A stretch of DNA of 64,000 nucleotides, from assembly GCA_028706295.1 (NCBI GenBank), contig JAQWBQ010000007.1:1-64000 (forward strand), given 5' to 3'. Origin of the DNA: Bacteroidales bacterium (GTDB lineage: Bacteria > Bacteroidota > Bacteroidia > Bacteroidales > FEN-979). Positions within the stretch are counted from its first letter, which is position 1, and every line of letters starts with the position of its first letter. The position numbers and the translations under genes were made by a program. The notes below the pieces were generated by a model. That model saw nothing but the letters and a program-made list of their open reading frames with translations. It made no database searches and had not been told where the DNA came from. Below are positions 26,999 to 36,491 of the stretch, in pieces.

Positions 26999-27368
26999 TT
27001 TCTTTAATTAAACGGTGTAAAATTAAAATTATTTTTTCGCGGATCACCGGGGAAGGCTCTATTTCTTTGGAAGCGTATAACACGCATACATGCAAATGAA
27101 GGGATGATCCCGTACAAAAATCATTCAGGATGTCTTTGTTTTGACGGTAGGCCTCTTTAATGCGGCGTTTAACCAGATTTCGCTTTACAGCTGACTTGAA
27201 ACACGATTTTGGAACGGTTACCAATAGCTGAACCGGTACCTGTACTTCCGGTACGGGCAACCAGATCACCCTGAATGGCCTTACATGAAACATGGAACCC
27301 TGATCAAACAAACGATCGATTGCTGACCTGCTTCCCAATCGTTCTCTCCTGGAGAAGGTGTACCTCAT
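26979..27368 (-). CDS. rnpA: ribonuclease P protein component
   Basis: A 129-residue basic protein that assists the RNase P RNA in tRNA 5' maturation. The N-terminus has [17 protein letters not shown]. The RNR-type motif is seen in [16 protein letters not shown] (~residues 61-76). rpmH is not next to it here. It overlaps yidD downstream and follows hemD by 36 bp. Confidence 0.94.
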   Translation of the reverse strand: MRYTFSRRERLGSRSAIDRLFDQGSMFHVRPFRVIWLPVPEVQVPVQLLVTVPKSCFKSAVKRNLVKRRIKEAYRQNKDILNDFCTGSSLHLHVCVLYASKEIEPSPVIREKIILILHRLIKENEKVTQ

Positions 27369-27404
27369 ACTGTCAGCGGGATTTCCGGTGAAAAGCTGAA
27401 GCCG

Positions 27405-28157
27405 CTATTTTTTCCGGGCTTCGGCCTGCAAAAATTGCTCAATCGCGAGGGTCATCGAAGGAGCGTTCTGAGTGGGAGCCTCCACATTCAGATTTAATCC
27501 CGCGTCCCTGACCGCTTTATGGGTCGAATTTCCAAATGCACCGATGGCGATTTCACCCTGGACAAAATCGGGAAAATTCTTGAAAAGAGATTTTATCCCG
27601 GAAGGGCTGAAAAAAATGAGAAGATCATAATGATTGATATCGATGTCGGAAAGGTCGCTCGCAAGAGTTTTGTAGATAATTGCCTTTTTATACTGGATCT
27701 TATTTTCTTCCAGCATTTTGGGGATTTCCTGCTTGTGAATATCAGAACAGGGTAATAAAAATTTATCGGTCTTGTGTTTCTTGATAAGTTCGATCAGGTT
27801 GGCATAGTTCTCTTTGCTGTGAAAGATCTTTCGTTTGCGAAACTGAACATATTTCTGTAAATAATAAGCGGTTGATTCCGAAATACTGAAATACTTCATT
27901 GTTTCGGGAACTTCAACACGCATCTCCTTAGAGATTCTGAAGAAATGATCCACTGCATTCCGCGATGTAAATATTACGGCAGAGTAATCCAGGATGTTAA
28001 TTCGGTCCTTGCGAAAATCCCTGGCGGGGATCCCTTCAATCATAAAGAACTTCCGAAATGTAATATTAACATTGAATTTCCGTGCAATTTCGCCGTAGGG
28101 TGATTTTTCAAAATCGGTCGGCTGAGGTTGGGAAACCAGAATATTCTTAATTTTCAA
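27405..28157 (-). CDS. hemD: uroporphyrinogen-III synthase
   Basis: A 250-residue two-lobed enzyme that cyclises hydroxymethylbilane to uroporphyrinogen III. The sequence family is weakly conserved. Supporting segments are VIFTSRNAVDHFF, TLASDLSDIDINHYDLLIFFSPSG (split by the lobe linker) and AIGAFGNSTHKAV. The adjacent DUF4271 gene gives extra support, since this neighbour pair is typical of Bacteroidota. Confidence 0.88.
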   Translation of the reverse strand: MKIKNILVSQPQPTDFEKSPYGEIARKFNVNITFRKFFMIEGIPARDFRKDRINILDYSAVIFTSRNAVDHFFRISKEMRVEVPETMKYFSISESTAYYLQKYVQFRKRKIFHSKENYANLIELIKKHKTDKFLLPCSDIHKQEIPKMLEENKIQYKKAIIYKTLASDLSDIDINHYDLLIFFSPSGIKSLFKNFPDFVQGEIAIGAFGNSTHKAVRDAGLNLNVEAPTQNAPSMTLAIEQFLQAEARKK

Positions 28158-28210
28158 AGCACTACAGTATTAATGTTCAACATCCCGAAACCCTTGCAAT
28201 AACAGATCAC

Positions 28211-28987
28211 CTAAAAGATCAATAAGATTTTTACGAGTATTAAAACCGGTAAAATTTCGAGGCTGCAAAGATACACAAATAAAAATAAATACGAAAATTT
28301 GGTCAGAGACATTCCAATAAAAAAACCTCTCACAAACCTAAACAACAACAATATTCCTGCTGCCATTATGCTCATATAGAGAAGTTTAATATCAGGAATG
28401 AAAAGAAAAGGAATAAGGGATACCAGGAGAACGGGTCCCGTTATCATGGAAAGGATCATCAGATTCAGCTGATAGTTCAGGGTGGTTTCACGGGTCTTGA
28501 AAACAGATCCAAGAAACCATATTACACACATTTTCAGTACATAATATCCGATGACAAATAAATTCAGGATGCCAAATATGGTCAGATCATTCAGGTGGGT
28601 GAAACGGAATCCGACCAGAATTCGATTGATTTCAAAAAGAAGGAGAGAAAAGGTCAGAATATAAACGGCGCTGTAAGTCAGGGTAAATCGTTCCGTCATT
28701 ATATTCCCGTCCCGGAGTAATTGGTTGACATTTCGCTGGGAAAACGGTGCTTTAAACATCAATCGGATGCGGTTGGAATAGAAAACGTGGGTCCATGCGA
28801 TCAGGATCAGACAGATCAGGATCACACCAAGGATCCAATCGGGAGGATTTTTTGTAAAGGGAACGGTTCTGAATGATTCGGGCCGGAGTTGTTGCGATGT
28901 GAAGAGGGTAGAGGAATACTCCGTCAAGGGCCTTTGAAGGCTTTGAATTTCCAGTGTTGAGTCGTGTTCTGCATGAATGTTACTCAT
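28211..28987 (-). CDS. DUF4271 integral membrane protein
   Basis: A 258-residue protein with about five or six transmembrane helices after a ~50-residue soluble N-terminus. FKAPFSQRNVNQLLRDGNI and the C-terminal FFIGMSLTKFSYLFLFVYLC fit the Bacteroidota DUF4271 family, usually found beside hemD. No function is known. The start overlaps the RluA stop by 8 bases. Confidence 0.8.
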   Translation of the reverse strand: MSNIHAEHDSTLEIQSLQRPLTEYSSTLFTSQQLRPESFRTVPFTKNPPDWILGVILICLILIAWTHVFYSNRIRLMFKAPFSQRNVNQLLRDGNIMTERFTLTYSAVYILTFSLLLFEINRILVGFRFTHLNDLTIFGILNLFVIGYYVLKMCVIWFLGSVFKTRETTLNYQLNLMILSMITGPVLLVSLIPFLFIPDIKLLYMSIMAAGILLLFRFVRGFFIGMSLTKFSYLFLFVYLCSLEILPVLILVKILLIF

Positions 28988-29708
28988 CGCCGGCAGAGCC
29001 TTTATGTTGCATCAGAAAATAATTCCATAAAGGATCTGAGGGGGGATCCGCATGAATGATCATCGGGCTCTTTGTTACCGGATGAAAGAAATGAATGGTT
29101 CGGGAATGGAGATGTATAAAACCACCCGGATTTGATCGCGGGTAACCATATTTAAGATCGCCTTTAACGGGGCACCCCATAGCGGCCAACTGTGCCCTTA
29201 TTTGATGATGTCGACCCGTAATTAATTGTATTTCAAGAAGAAAAAACTTATCGCTGATGCCGGCTATTTTATAGCGGAGCTCCGCGCTCTGTGCATCTTT
29301 TACCGGGTAGTTGAAAATGTAGGATTTGTTTTGCTGTTCATTTCGTTGAATGAACTGTTTCAGGTGGCCCTCCGGCTCCGGAGGCCTCTTGCCGACAACT
29401 GCCCAATAAGTCTTCTGAATCGCTCCGTCACGCAACATCATATTGAGTCGCGTGAGGGCTTTTGAAGTTCTTGCAAAAATCAAAGCACCGCTAACCGGAC
29501 GGTCCAGGCGGTGCACCACTCCTAAAAATACTTCACCGGGCTTATGGTACTTTACTTTCAGGTACCGTTTAATCTGTTCACTCAGCGGTTCATCACCGGT
29601 CTTATCCCCCTGCACGATGTCGGATGGCCGTTTATTAAATATGATCAGGTGGTTATCTTCAAACAGGATATCCTGGTCAATACTGCTCTTTCTCATTTGG
29701 AAAGTCAA
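28980..29708 (-). CDS. RluA-family pseudouridine synthase
   Basis: A 242-residue single-domain RNA pseudouridine synthase. The catalytic Asp lies in [14 protein letters not shown] (~61-74), followed by KTYWAVV and the [16 protein letters not shown] motif. There is no S4 domain, so it resembles the RluA/TruC-like short type; the target uridine is unknown. Its start overlaps panB by 32 bp. An internal ATG at 29696 would shorten the overlap to 20 bp. Confidence 0.9.
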   Translation of the reverse strand: MTFQMRKSSIDQDILFEDNHLIIFNKRPSDIVQGDKTGDEPLSEQIKRYLKVKYHKPGEVFLGVVHRLDRPVSGALIFARTSKALTRLNMMLRDGAIQKTYWAVVGKRPPEPEGHLKQFIQRNEQQNKSYIFNYPVKDAQSAELRYKIAGISDKFFLLEIQLITGRHHQIRAQLAAMGCPVKGDLKYGYPRSNPGGFIHLHSRTIHFFHPVTKSPMIIHADPPSDPLWNYFLMQHKGSAGDE

Positions 29709-30501
29709 GGGTTTTCACATCCTGGATATAGGTATTCACGGCTCCGCGGACTTCTTCCGACAGGTTATGATAACGGCGCAGAAACCGGGGGGAGAATTCC
29801 ATGGTGATCCCGAGCATATCATGCAGTACCAGAACCTGGCCATCTACCCATCTTCCGGCTCCGATCCCGATAATGGGAATTTTTATCTCCGCGGTGACTT
29901 TTTTACCCAACACGGCCGGAATTTTCTCCAGAACGATACCAAAACAGCCTGCTTTTTCAAGAATATGGGCGTCTTCGATCAGTTTTGCCGCTTCGTCGTC
30001 GCCGGTAGCCCTAACCACATAGGTGCCGAATTTGTGAATTGATTGCGGAGTCAGCCCCAGATGTCCCATTACCGGTATCCCGGCGGAGAGAATGCGGTCG
30101 ACCGACTCCAAAACTTCTCTGCCTCCTTCCAGTTTCACTGCATCAGCTCCCGTCTCCTTCATGATACGGATTGATGAATTCAGCGCCTCCTTTGAATTCC
30201 CCTGATAGGTGCCAAACGGAAGATCAACAACTACCAGCGCTCTTTTTACAGCCCTGACGACAGATGCGCCGTGGTAAATCATCTCATTGAGGGTTATGGG
30301 TAAGGTAGATGTGTGACCTGCCATTACGTTGGAAGCTGAATCCCCGACCAGAATGACATCAATTCCAGTACTGTCAAGGATTCTTGCAAACGAATAATCG
30401 TAGGCGGTCAGCATGGCGATCTTCTCACCCTGCAATTTCATCTCCTGAAGAATATGTGTGGTGACCTTGGTCACATCCCGGAATGATTTTGACAGTGCCA
30501 T
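29677..30501 (-). CDS. panB: 3-methyl-2-oxobutanoate hydroxymethyltransferase
   Basis: A 274-residue (beta/alpha)8 enzyme that makes ketopantoate, the first committed step to pantothenate. Typical segments are [37 protein letters not shown] (metal-binding Asp), [23 protein letters not shown] and PIIGIGAG. It heads a minus-strand run with RluA, DUF4271 and hemD, apart from panCD. Confidence 0.96.
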   Translation of the reverse strand: MALSKSFRDVTKVTTHILQEMKLQGEKIAMLTAYDYSFARILDSTGIDVILVGDSASNVMAGHTSTLPITLNEMIYHGASVVRAVKRALVVVDLPFGTYQGNSKEALNSSIRIMKETGADAVKLEGGREVLESVDRILSAGIPVMGHLGLTPQSIHKFGTYVVRATGDDEAAKLIEDAHILEKAGCFGIVLEKIPAVLGKKVTAEIKIPIIGIGAGRWVDGQVLVLHDMLGITMEFSPRFLRRYHNLSEEVRGAVNTYIQDVKTLDFPNEKEQY

Positions 30502-30518
30502 ATTTGTAGATTAATTAG

Positions 30519-30552
30519 CAAAACTACGAAATATTTTATGTACTTTTGCCAA
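30519..30552 (-). promoter_or_regulatory. candidate panB promoter
   Basis: On the minus strand: TTG (30552-30550), a 23-base spacer, then TAGTTTTG (30526-30519), a full -7 match. The spacer is at the long end of the range. The predicted leader is only about 12 bases before ATG 30501. Confidence 0.5.
30541..30548 (+). promoter_or_regulatory. -7 element (TACTTTTG) for the 30571 lipoprotein gene
   Basis: A full TAnnTTTG match 22 bp before ATG 30571. No clear -33 TTG lies 17-23 bp upstream. Confidence 0.4.
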
Positions 30553-30570
30553 GTACTTAATTTCTGACCA

Positions 30571-31557
30571 ATGCGTTACTCGAAAATTCTCCTATTACTC
30601 GTCACCCTGGCTCCGGTGCTTTTTTCCTGCAACAAAGAACTGAATGTCAATGCCGATTGGAAAGATGTCACTGTGGTTTATGGCCTCCTCGATCAGACAC
30701 AGGATACCACCTTTATCAAAATAACCAAGGCCTTTCTGGGCCCGGGCGATGCCATGCAGTTCGCAAAGATACCTGACTCAAGCAATTATCCCGACAAACT
30801 CGAAGTACGGCTCGACGAATATAACGGAACCACCCTGGTAAACTCCCTCCCTTGCGATACGGTTACAATCCATAACAAACAGGCCGGGGATTCCATATTC
30901 TATTACCCGGATCAACTGATGTATTATACGACTGCCCCGTTGAATGAAAACAGCCTCTATAAATTGTTCATTAAAAACAAGAATACGGGTAAAGAGGTCA
31001 CTGCCGAGACCGAATTGGTAGGTGATTTTACTATCGAAAGACCTCAGGTTGCCAGTTTTATTCCCGGGTATACCTTTGAAGTAAAGTGGACGCCATCAAA
31101 GGTAGGTAAACGCTATCAGCTTGTTATCAGATTCTGGTATCAGGAAGCCAAGAAAACCGATCCGGCCAACCCGGTCATGAAATACATCGACTGGCTGGTA
31201 TTCAACAACATCCTGGCGGCCGATAACCAGATGACATCCTTTGATTATTTTTTCCCCGGTGATGCATTTTATTCGGTCGTTGGATCAAAAATTAAGGTCG
31301 ACACTTCTCTTGCCGGCCGCAGCGCCCACCATTGTGACTTTATCTTTACCGTGGCTGCATCTGCGCTGAATACCTACATGGAAGTGACAGAACCCTCCCT
31401 GTCACTGGTCCAGGAAAGACCTGCCTATTCCAACATCAACAACGGCATTGGAATATTTTCTGCCCGGTTTATCAAATCAAATAATGATATGGAGATCAGT
31501 AGTCCAACAAAAGCCGAGCTGAAAGTTAATCAATACACAAAGGATCTGGGATTTTAA
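30571..31557 (+). CDS. lipoprotein of unknown function
   Basis: A 328-residue protein with a lipoprotein signal (MRYSKILLLLVTLAPVLFSC; lipid-modified Cys at 20). The mature part starts with VNADWKDVTVVYGLLDQTQDTTFIKI and reads as beta-rich, with spaced aromatic and charged strands. This start resembles DUF4249-like Bacteroidota lipoproteins only loosely, so I do not assign a family. It stands alone between panB and dnaK. Confidence 0.65.
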   Translation: MRYSKILLLLVTLAPVLFSCNKELNVNADWKDVTVVYGLLDQTQDTTFIKITKAFLGPGDAMQFAKIPDSSNYPDKLEVRLDEYNGTTLVNSLPCDTVTIHNKQAGDSIFYYPDQLMYYTTAPLNENSLYKLFIKNKNTGKEVTAETELVGDFTIERPQVASFIPGYTFEVKWTPSKVGKRYQLVIRFWYQEAKKTDPANPVMKYIDWLVFNNILAADNQMTSFDYFFPGDAFYSVVGSKIKVDTSLAGRSAHHCDFIFTVAASALNTYMEVTEPSLSLVQERPAYSNINNGIGIFSARFIKSNNDMEISSPTKAELKVNQYTKDLGF

Positions 31558-31617
31558 TGTATCCGGGTCGCCAATCCGGAGGGCGGTGCACTTCAGAAAT
31601 TTTCCTTTCTGTCTTTT

Positions 31618-31633
31618 TGTCATCTTTATGACA
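31618..31633. promoter_or_regulatory. palindrome TGTCAT-N4-ATGACA upstream of dnaK
   Basis: A perfect 6-bp inverted repeat with a 4-bp centre, in A/T-rich flanks, 13 bp upstream of the sigma-54-like element. It has the form of an operator for a dimeric regulator. It is not CIRCE. Confidence 0.5.
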
Positions 31634-31644
31634 TAAAATTACTT

Positions 31645-31660
31645 TTGGCACAATCATTGA
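31645..31660 (+). promoter_or_regulatory. sigma-54-like promoter of dnaK
   Basis: TTGGCAC, five bases, then TTGA. The -24 half matches TGGCAC exactly, and the spacing from GG to the -12 position is correct. At -12 it reads GA where the consensus has GC. Transcription would start near 31672, 47 bp before ATG 31719, leaving room for the AAGGAG ribosome-binding site at 31704-31709. Confidence 0.5.
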
Positions 31661-31718
31661 CTACCATGGCCAAAATTTGAGAAGAACTAAATGTTTACTT
31701 TGAAAGGAGATCATTAAA

Positions 31719-33638
31719 ATGGGTAAAATTATTGGTATTGATCTTGGAACCACCAACTCCTGTGTGGCTGTAATGGAAGGCAATGAACCTGTCGTTATCC
31801 CGAACAGCGAAGGAAGACGTACTACACCATCGGTTGTCGGTTTTACCGAAAGCGGTGAAAGAAAAGTGGGCGATCCGGCCAAGCGGCAAGCCATCACAAA
31901 TCCAAAAAACACGGTTTTTTCCATAAAACGTTTTATGGGTGAGACCTGGGACCAGGTCCAGACTGAGATCAAAAGGGTTCCCTATGTGGTCTCAAAAGGC
32001 GATAATAACACACCCCGCGTCAATATTTCCGGAAAACTGTATTCTCCGCAAGAGATCTCAGCAATGGTGCTTCAGAAGATGAAGAAAACCGCAGAAGACT
32101 ATCTGGGGCAGGAGATCCGGGAAGCTGTAATCACGGTACCGGCGTATTTCAGCGATTCACAGCGCCAGGCAACCAAGGAAGCCGGCGAAATAGCCGGGTT
32201 ACAGGTTAAGAGGATCATCAACGAGCCTACAGCTGCTGCACTGGCTTATGGCCTTGATAAAAAGAACAAGGATTTGAAAGTTGCGGTTTTCGACCTGGGA
32301 GGCGGAACATTCGATATCTCTATCCTTGAATTGGGAGAAGGAGTTTTTGAAGTCAAATCCACCAACGGGAATACGCATCTGGGCGGCGATGATTTTGACC
32401 ACAAGGTTATTGACTGGCTGGCTGATGAATTTCAGAAAGATGAAGGTCTCGACCTGCGCAAGGATCCCATGGCATTACAACGATTGAAAGAAGCTTCCGA
32501 AAAAGCTAAAATAGAGCTTTCCAGTTCCATGGAAACCGAAATCAATCTGCCTTATATCATGCCGGTTGACGGGGTTCCTAAGCATCTTGTCAAAAAACTG
32601 ACCCGTGCAAAGTTCGAGCAGCTTATCGACAACCTGATGCAATCGACCATCCCGCCCTGCCAGAAAGCGTTGCAGGATGCCGGTATGAAAGCATCCGACA
32701 TCGATGAAGTAATTCTTGTCGGGGGATCCACCCGTATTCCGGCCGTTCAGAAGCTGGTCAGGGAACTCTTTGGCAAAGAGCCATCCAAAGGAGTAAACCC
32801 CGACGAAGTGGTTGCAATCGGCGCTGCCATCCAGGGAGGCGTCCTCACCGGTGAGGTCAAGGATGTACTGTTGCTCGATGTGACTCCCTTATCCCTGGGT
32901 ATTGAAACCCTTGGGAGTGTTATGACCCGTCTGATTGAGGCCAACACAACCATACCTACACGCAAATCCGAAGTATTCTCAACGGCCGCCGATAGTCAGA
33001 CCTCTGTCGAGATCCATGTATTGCAGGGTGAACGACCAATGGCCAATCAAAACAAGAGTATCGGCAGGTTCCATCTCGACGGGATTCCACCTGCACCAAG
33101 AGGAATCCCCCAGATTGAAGTTACTTTCGACATCGATGCAAACGGTATCCTTCATGTAACGGCGAAAGACAAGGCAACCGGAAAATCACAGCAGATCCGG
33201 ATCGAAGCATCATCCGGGTTATCCGATGATGATATCCGCAGAATGAAAGATGAAGCACAGCAAAATGCCGATGCCGACAAGAAAATAAAGGAGGAAATCG
33301 ACAAACTCAACCAGGCCGACAGCTTGATATTCCAAACGGAAAAGCAACTGAAGGAATTTGGTGATAAAATTCCGGCCGACAAGAAAGCGACCATCGAAAA
33401 TGCCTTAAATGAACTGAAAAACGCTCATAAAAACAGGGATTTTGCAGGTATCGACCGGGCCATTGCCAACCTGAATTCTATTTGGCAAACGGCCAGTGAA
33501 GAGATGTACAAGAATGCCGCACAATCCGGGCCGCAAGGCAGTCCGAATCAGGACCCAAACACGGGGCAACCGGGTTCAAAAGGTTCCGGAAACGATGAAG
33601 TGACGGATGTCGATTTTGAAGAGGTCAAGGATAAATAA
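31719..33638 (+). CDS. dnaK: chaperone DnaK (Hsp70)
   Basis: A 639-residue Hsp70. The ATPase domain has [27 protein letters not shown] and [11 protein letters not shown]. The linker [15 protein letters not shown] leads to the substrate domain, and the protein ends [12 protein letters not shown], as in other bacterial DnaK. It folds nascent and stress-damaged proteins with DnaJ and GrpE; neither partner is adjacent. A good AAGGAG site lies at 31704-31709, unusual among these genes, most of which lack one. Confidence 0.98.
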   Translation: MGKIIGIDLGTTNSCVAVMEGNEPVVIPNSEGRRTTPSVVGFTESGERKVGDPAKRQAITNPKNTVFSIKRFMGETWDQVQTEIKRVPYVVSKGDNNTPRVNISGKLYSPQEISAMVLQKMKKTAEDYLGQEIREAVITVPAYFSDSQRQATKEAGEIAGLQVKRIINEPTAAALAYGLDKKNKDLKVAVFDLGGGTFDISILELGEGVFEVKSTNGNTHLGGDDFDHKVIDWLADEFQKDEGLDLRKDPMALQRLKEASEKAKIELSSSMETEINLPYIMPVDGVPKHLVKKLTRAKFEQLIDNLMQSTIPPCQKALQDAGMKASDIDEVILVGGSTRIPAVQKLVRELFGKEPSKGVNPDEVVAIGAAIQGGVLTGEVKDVLLLDVTPLSLGIETLGSVMTRLIEANTTIPTRKSEVFSTAADSQTSVEIHVLQGERPMANQNKSIGRFHLDGIPPAPRGIPQIEVTFDIDANGILHVTAKDKATGKSQQIRIEASSGLSDDDIRRMKDEAQQNADADKKIKEEIDKLNQADSLIFQTEKQLKEFGDKIPADKKATIENALNELKNAHKNRDFAGIDRAIANLNSIWQTASEEMYKNAAQSGPQGSPNQDPNTGQPGSKGSGNDEVTDVDFEEVKDK

Positions 33639-33671
33639 AAAGCTGATTTTGTAAAACAACAGTTTATTTGG

Positions 33672-33698
33672 GAAGGGCGGTCTAATGAACCGCCCTTC
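33672..33698 (+). terminator. hairpin after dnaK
   Basis: A perfect 10-bp stem (GAAGGGCGGT / ACCGCCCTTC) with a 7-base loop, 34 bp after the dnaK stop. The following bases (TCATTATAT) are only weakly T-rich, so it may end transcription poorly or act mainly to protect the 3' end. Confidence 0.65.
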
Positions 33699-33901
33699 TC
33701 ATTATATTCCCGGCGATGCCAGGGGCAAACCTGCAGATTGATTTTTGTAATGAAATCAAGCATGCCTTTTTTTCAGTTTTTTGTTAATAAGTTGCTGCAG
33801 GAAATTCAAAAAAAATTACCATTTTTGTAGATTAGTACCAAATTGAACGGTACTCTTAAAATTGTTTTATGAAATATCCATTGACATCAGGTTTATGCAA
33901 A

Positions 33902-33930
33902 TTGCAGATGATAATTGTGGATATTCTTTG
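33902..33930 (+). promoter_or_regulatory. candidate promoter of the LTD/PKD cargo gene
   Basis: TTG (33902-33904), 17 bases, then TATTCTTTG (33922-33930). The -7 part has one extra base relative to TAnnTTTG, so this is weak. ATG 33960 follows at a suitable distance. Confidence 0.3.
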
Positions 33931-33959
33931 TGGCCCATGAAACATAAAATTATTTATAT

Positions 33960-36467
33960 ATGAAACAACATGTTACACGATCCAGACTGGTTTTTTTGCT
34001 GATGGTACTGGCTGCCACCGGATTCGGTCAGACTGTTACTGAACTGGTAGTTCCCAAGTATTTCGGAAGCAAAACCGCCTCTTCTACAAACAATGCCAGA
34101 ACGGCCTTTGCTGTTTGCCTGAAAGTGGATGGACTTACCCCCAATACGGCATATGATATAAAAACTGCGGTTGCGTTGGTCACTGATGCCGTTAATGTTT
34201 ACGGCGCGGGTAATTCCTGGAACGGGACCACATTTACAGGGACCACGAACCTGTTATCCTATTTCACCACCGATGCCACCGGGAGCAGTGGTCCTTTCTG
34301 GGTTTTCATACAGCCCACAGGCAATGGTTCGCGATTTGATGCAGGTCAGCAACATAACATCCGACTGGGTTGGGTTGTCAACGGCGGAACCATGCCCTCA
34401 GCCCCGCTTTATATCGGTTCAAAAGTCCTGACTGCACTCGACATTGCAGTAACACCGCGAACCCCGGCCACCACCGATGATGGTTGTTTTGTTAAAGGGA
34501 GTTGTCTTGCACAATCCCATGGAAAGTACATGCTGATGTTTGACAATGTTGCAGGAACCGGTGATCCGTTGTTTTCCTACATGATCAGGCCGGCATCCCC
34601 GACACAATCGACCAACGCTGAATTACCTGTTGCGATCAACGATATTTATATGCAGGCCGGAACCAGTGCTGCCGGTGATTATCCGGCCGTAATCCCGATC
34701 GGCGCCAACAATCCGAACGGGGTCAGACGTGTAGAGTCGCGGAACCCGGACAATACGGTTTATGCTTTCAATACCAGTGCAACCGGTATTTGGCCGGGAG
34801 GGGCGAACACCACAACCGCCTTACGACGGGATGTCGTCATCCTGACAAACACCGACACTCCTTTGACCCCGGCAGGTCCTACTGTTCCAACGGTAATAAC
34901 GGGAACCACGGTTACAAACATTACCTTTAATACTGCTACCGGAAGCGGGGATGTTACCGGAAACGGCGGCGGTACTATCACAGCACGGGGACTTTGCTGG
35001 AGCACCGCCGCAAATCCTACCATCGCAGGCCCCCACACCGTTGAACCAGGGACCTTAGGGACATTCACCAGCAATATCACCGGACTGCTTCCCAATACCA
35101 CCTACCATCTGAGGGCTTATGCCACTACTACAGCCGGTACGGGATATGGCGCTGACATTACCTTTAGTACCCTTTGTGAAGTCATGGCTCCGCTACCCGA
35201 TTTTGCAGCCAGTAAAGTGAACCTCATGGTTGGGGAGTCCATTAACTTCTTCGACTCCACCGATTTCTGTCCCGATTCGTGGAGCTGGTCCTTTATGGGC
35301 GGTGTTCCTGCCACCTCCACATTGAAAAATCCCACAGGGATCACGTATAATTATGCAGGCGATTTCACGGTTTGCCTTACTGCCACGAACCAATGGGGCC
35401 AACAAACCTTATGCAAAAATGCTTATATCCACGTTGTCGGACCAACCAATGCAAAATTGGTCATGACCGAAATAAATTACCGGTCACCCCTTGGCGGAAC
35501 CGATTCTCTTGAGTTCATTGAAATTTATAACAATGATGCGGCTCCATGGAATCTACAGAATTTCCAGTTTACCAAAGGGATTGAATACAGCTTTCCTAAT
35601 ATGACTGTGAATCCCCAGGGCTATGTTTTACTTGCAAAAAGCGCCCAATGGATCCAGAATACCTATGGGGTGACCGCCCTGCAATGGAATGCGGGGGGTG
35701 CATTGTCGAACCAGGGCGAAGCCATCGTTCTTAAGGATCCGTACGGTTTCGTGATTGATTCCGTTTACTATTTGCCCACGCTTCCATGGGATACAATGGC
35801 CAACGGCAGAGGACCCACATTGGAATTCTGCAATCCCGACCTGAATAATACCGATCCTGCAAACTGGCGTCACGCGATCGAGTTCCAGGCGCTGACTCCA
35901 TCGGGCGACTCCCTTTGGGCATCTCCGCTTGAGGGATGCTCCTATGCTCCCATCGCCAACTTTACGGTCAGCGATTCCACCATTGTTCTGGGTCAAAGTG
36001 TGATATTCACCGATGCCTCTTCGACCAATACCGAAAACTGGTTCTGGGAATTTGAAAGGGGTATCCCTGAAACATTCAATGGCCAATCGCCACCACCTAT
36101 CCTTTACAACATCCTGGGGTCTTACGACGTTACCCTGACTGTAACCAACAATGCCGGACATAGTGTCAAATACAAACCGGGATTTATCCAGGTCGGACCC
36201 AGCAGTACCGGTCAAAATTTACAGACACCTGCCTTCTCAGTTCATCCCAATCCTTCATCTGACGGGCATTTCACCATTGATTTCTTAAATAACGCTGCTT
36301 ACACTGTTGAGGTATTTATGGAAATCGGAGTATTGTCAGCCAGCTTTTCACCCAATAATAAATCGCTTCATGTCGAACTGCCTGAACTTCCATCCGGCCT
36401 CTATTTTATCAGGGTGACCGATCAGAATTCCGGCAAAACAACCGTTCAAAAAGTTATCATTCTTTAA
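33960..36467 (+). CDS. secreted T9SS type A cargo with lamin-tail and PKD domains
   Basis: An 835-residue exported protein. A signal peptide ends near GFGQ (residue 24). The first ~300 residues form a beta-rich region I do not recognise. A fibronectin-like segment follows (~310-405, GLCWSTAANPTI, TYHLRAYATTTAGTGYG). Then come a PKD domain (WSWSFMGGVPATS), a lamin-tail domain (~500-615, MTEINYRSPLGGTDSLEFIEIYN split in two strands), a second PKD, and a C-terminal T9SS type A signal (VHPNPSSDGHFTIDF to KVIIL). It is probably displayed on or released from the cell surface. The next cargo gene follows after 24 bp. Confidence 0.82.
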   Translation: MKQHVTRSRLVFLLMVLAATGFGQTVTELVVPKYFGSKTASSTNNARTAFAVCLKVDGLTPNTAYDIKTAVALVTDAVNVYGAGNSWNGTTFTGTTNLLSYFTTDATGSSGPFWVFIQPTGNGSRFDAGQQHNIRLGWVVNGGTMPSAPLYIGSKVLTALDIAVTPRTPATTDDGCFVKGSCLAQSHGKYMLMFDNVAGTGDPLFSYMIRPASPTQSTNAELPVAINDIYMQAGTSAAGDYPAVIPIGANNPNGVRRVESRNPDNTVYAFNTSATGIWPGGANTTTALRRDVVILTNTDTPLTPAGPTVPTVITGTTVTNITFNTATGSGDVTGNGGGTITARGLCWSTAANPTIAGPHTVEPGTLGTFTSNITGLLPNTTYHLRAYATTTAGTGYGADITFSTLCEVMAPLPDFAASKVNLMVGESINFFDSTDFCPDSWSWSFMGGVPATSTLKNPTGITYNYAGDFTVCLTATNQWGQQTLCKNAYIHVVGPTNAKLVMTEINYRSPLGGTDSLEFIEIYNNDAAPWNLQNFQFTKGIEYSFPNMTVNPQGYVLLAKSAQWIQNTYGVTALQWNAGGALSNQGEAIVLKDPYGFVIDSVYYLPTLPWDTMANGRGPTLEFCNPDLNNTDPANWRHAIEFQALTPSGDSLWASPLEGCSYAPIANFTVSDSTIVLGQSVIFTDASSTNTENWFWEFERGIPETFNGQSPPPILYNILGSYDVTLTVTNNAGHSVKYKPGFIQVGPSSTGQNLQTPAFSVHPNPSSDGHFTIDFLNNAAYTVEVFMEIGVLSASFSPNNKSLHVELPELPSGLYFIRVTDQNSGKTTVQKVIIL

Positions 36468-36491
36468 TTTCCATTTTTAAATTCTATTCTT

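Larger units (their letters stand above)
33639..33959. other. 321-bp intergenic region after dnaK
   Basis: It holds the dnaK hairpin (33672-33698), several A- and T-runs, and a candidate promoter for the next gene (33902-33930). No coding frame or structured RNA is visible. Confidence 0.55.

Noticed and set aside
31695..31702. TTACTTTG near dnaK as a -7 element
   Set aside because: It overlaps the ribosome-binding site, so a transcript from it would lack that site; spacing to the upstream TTTG is only 15.
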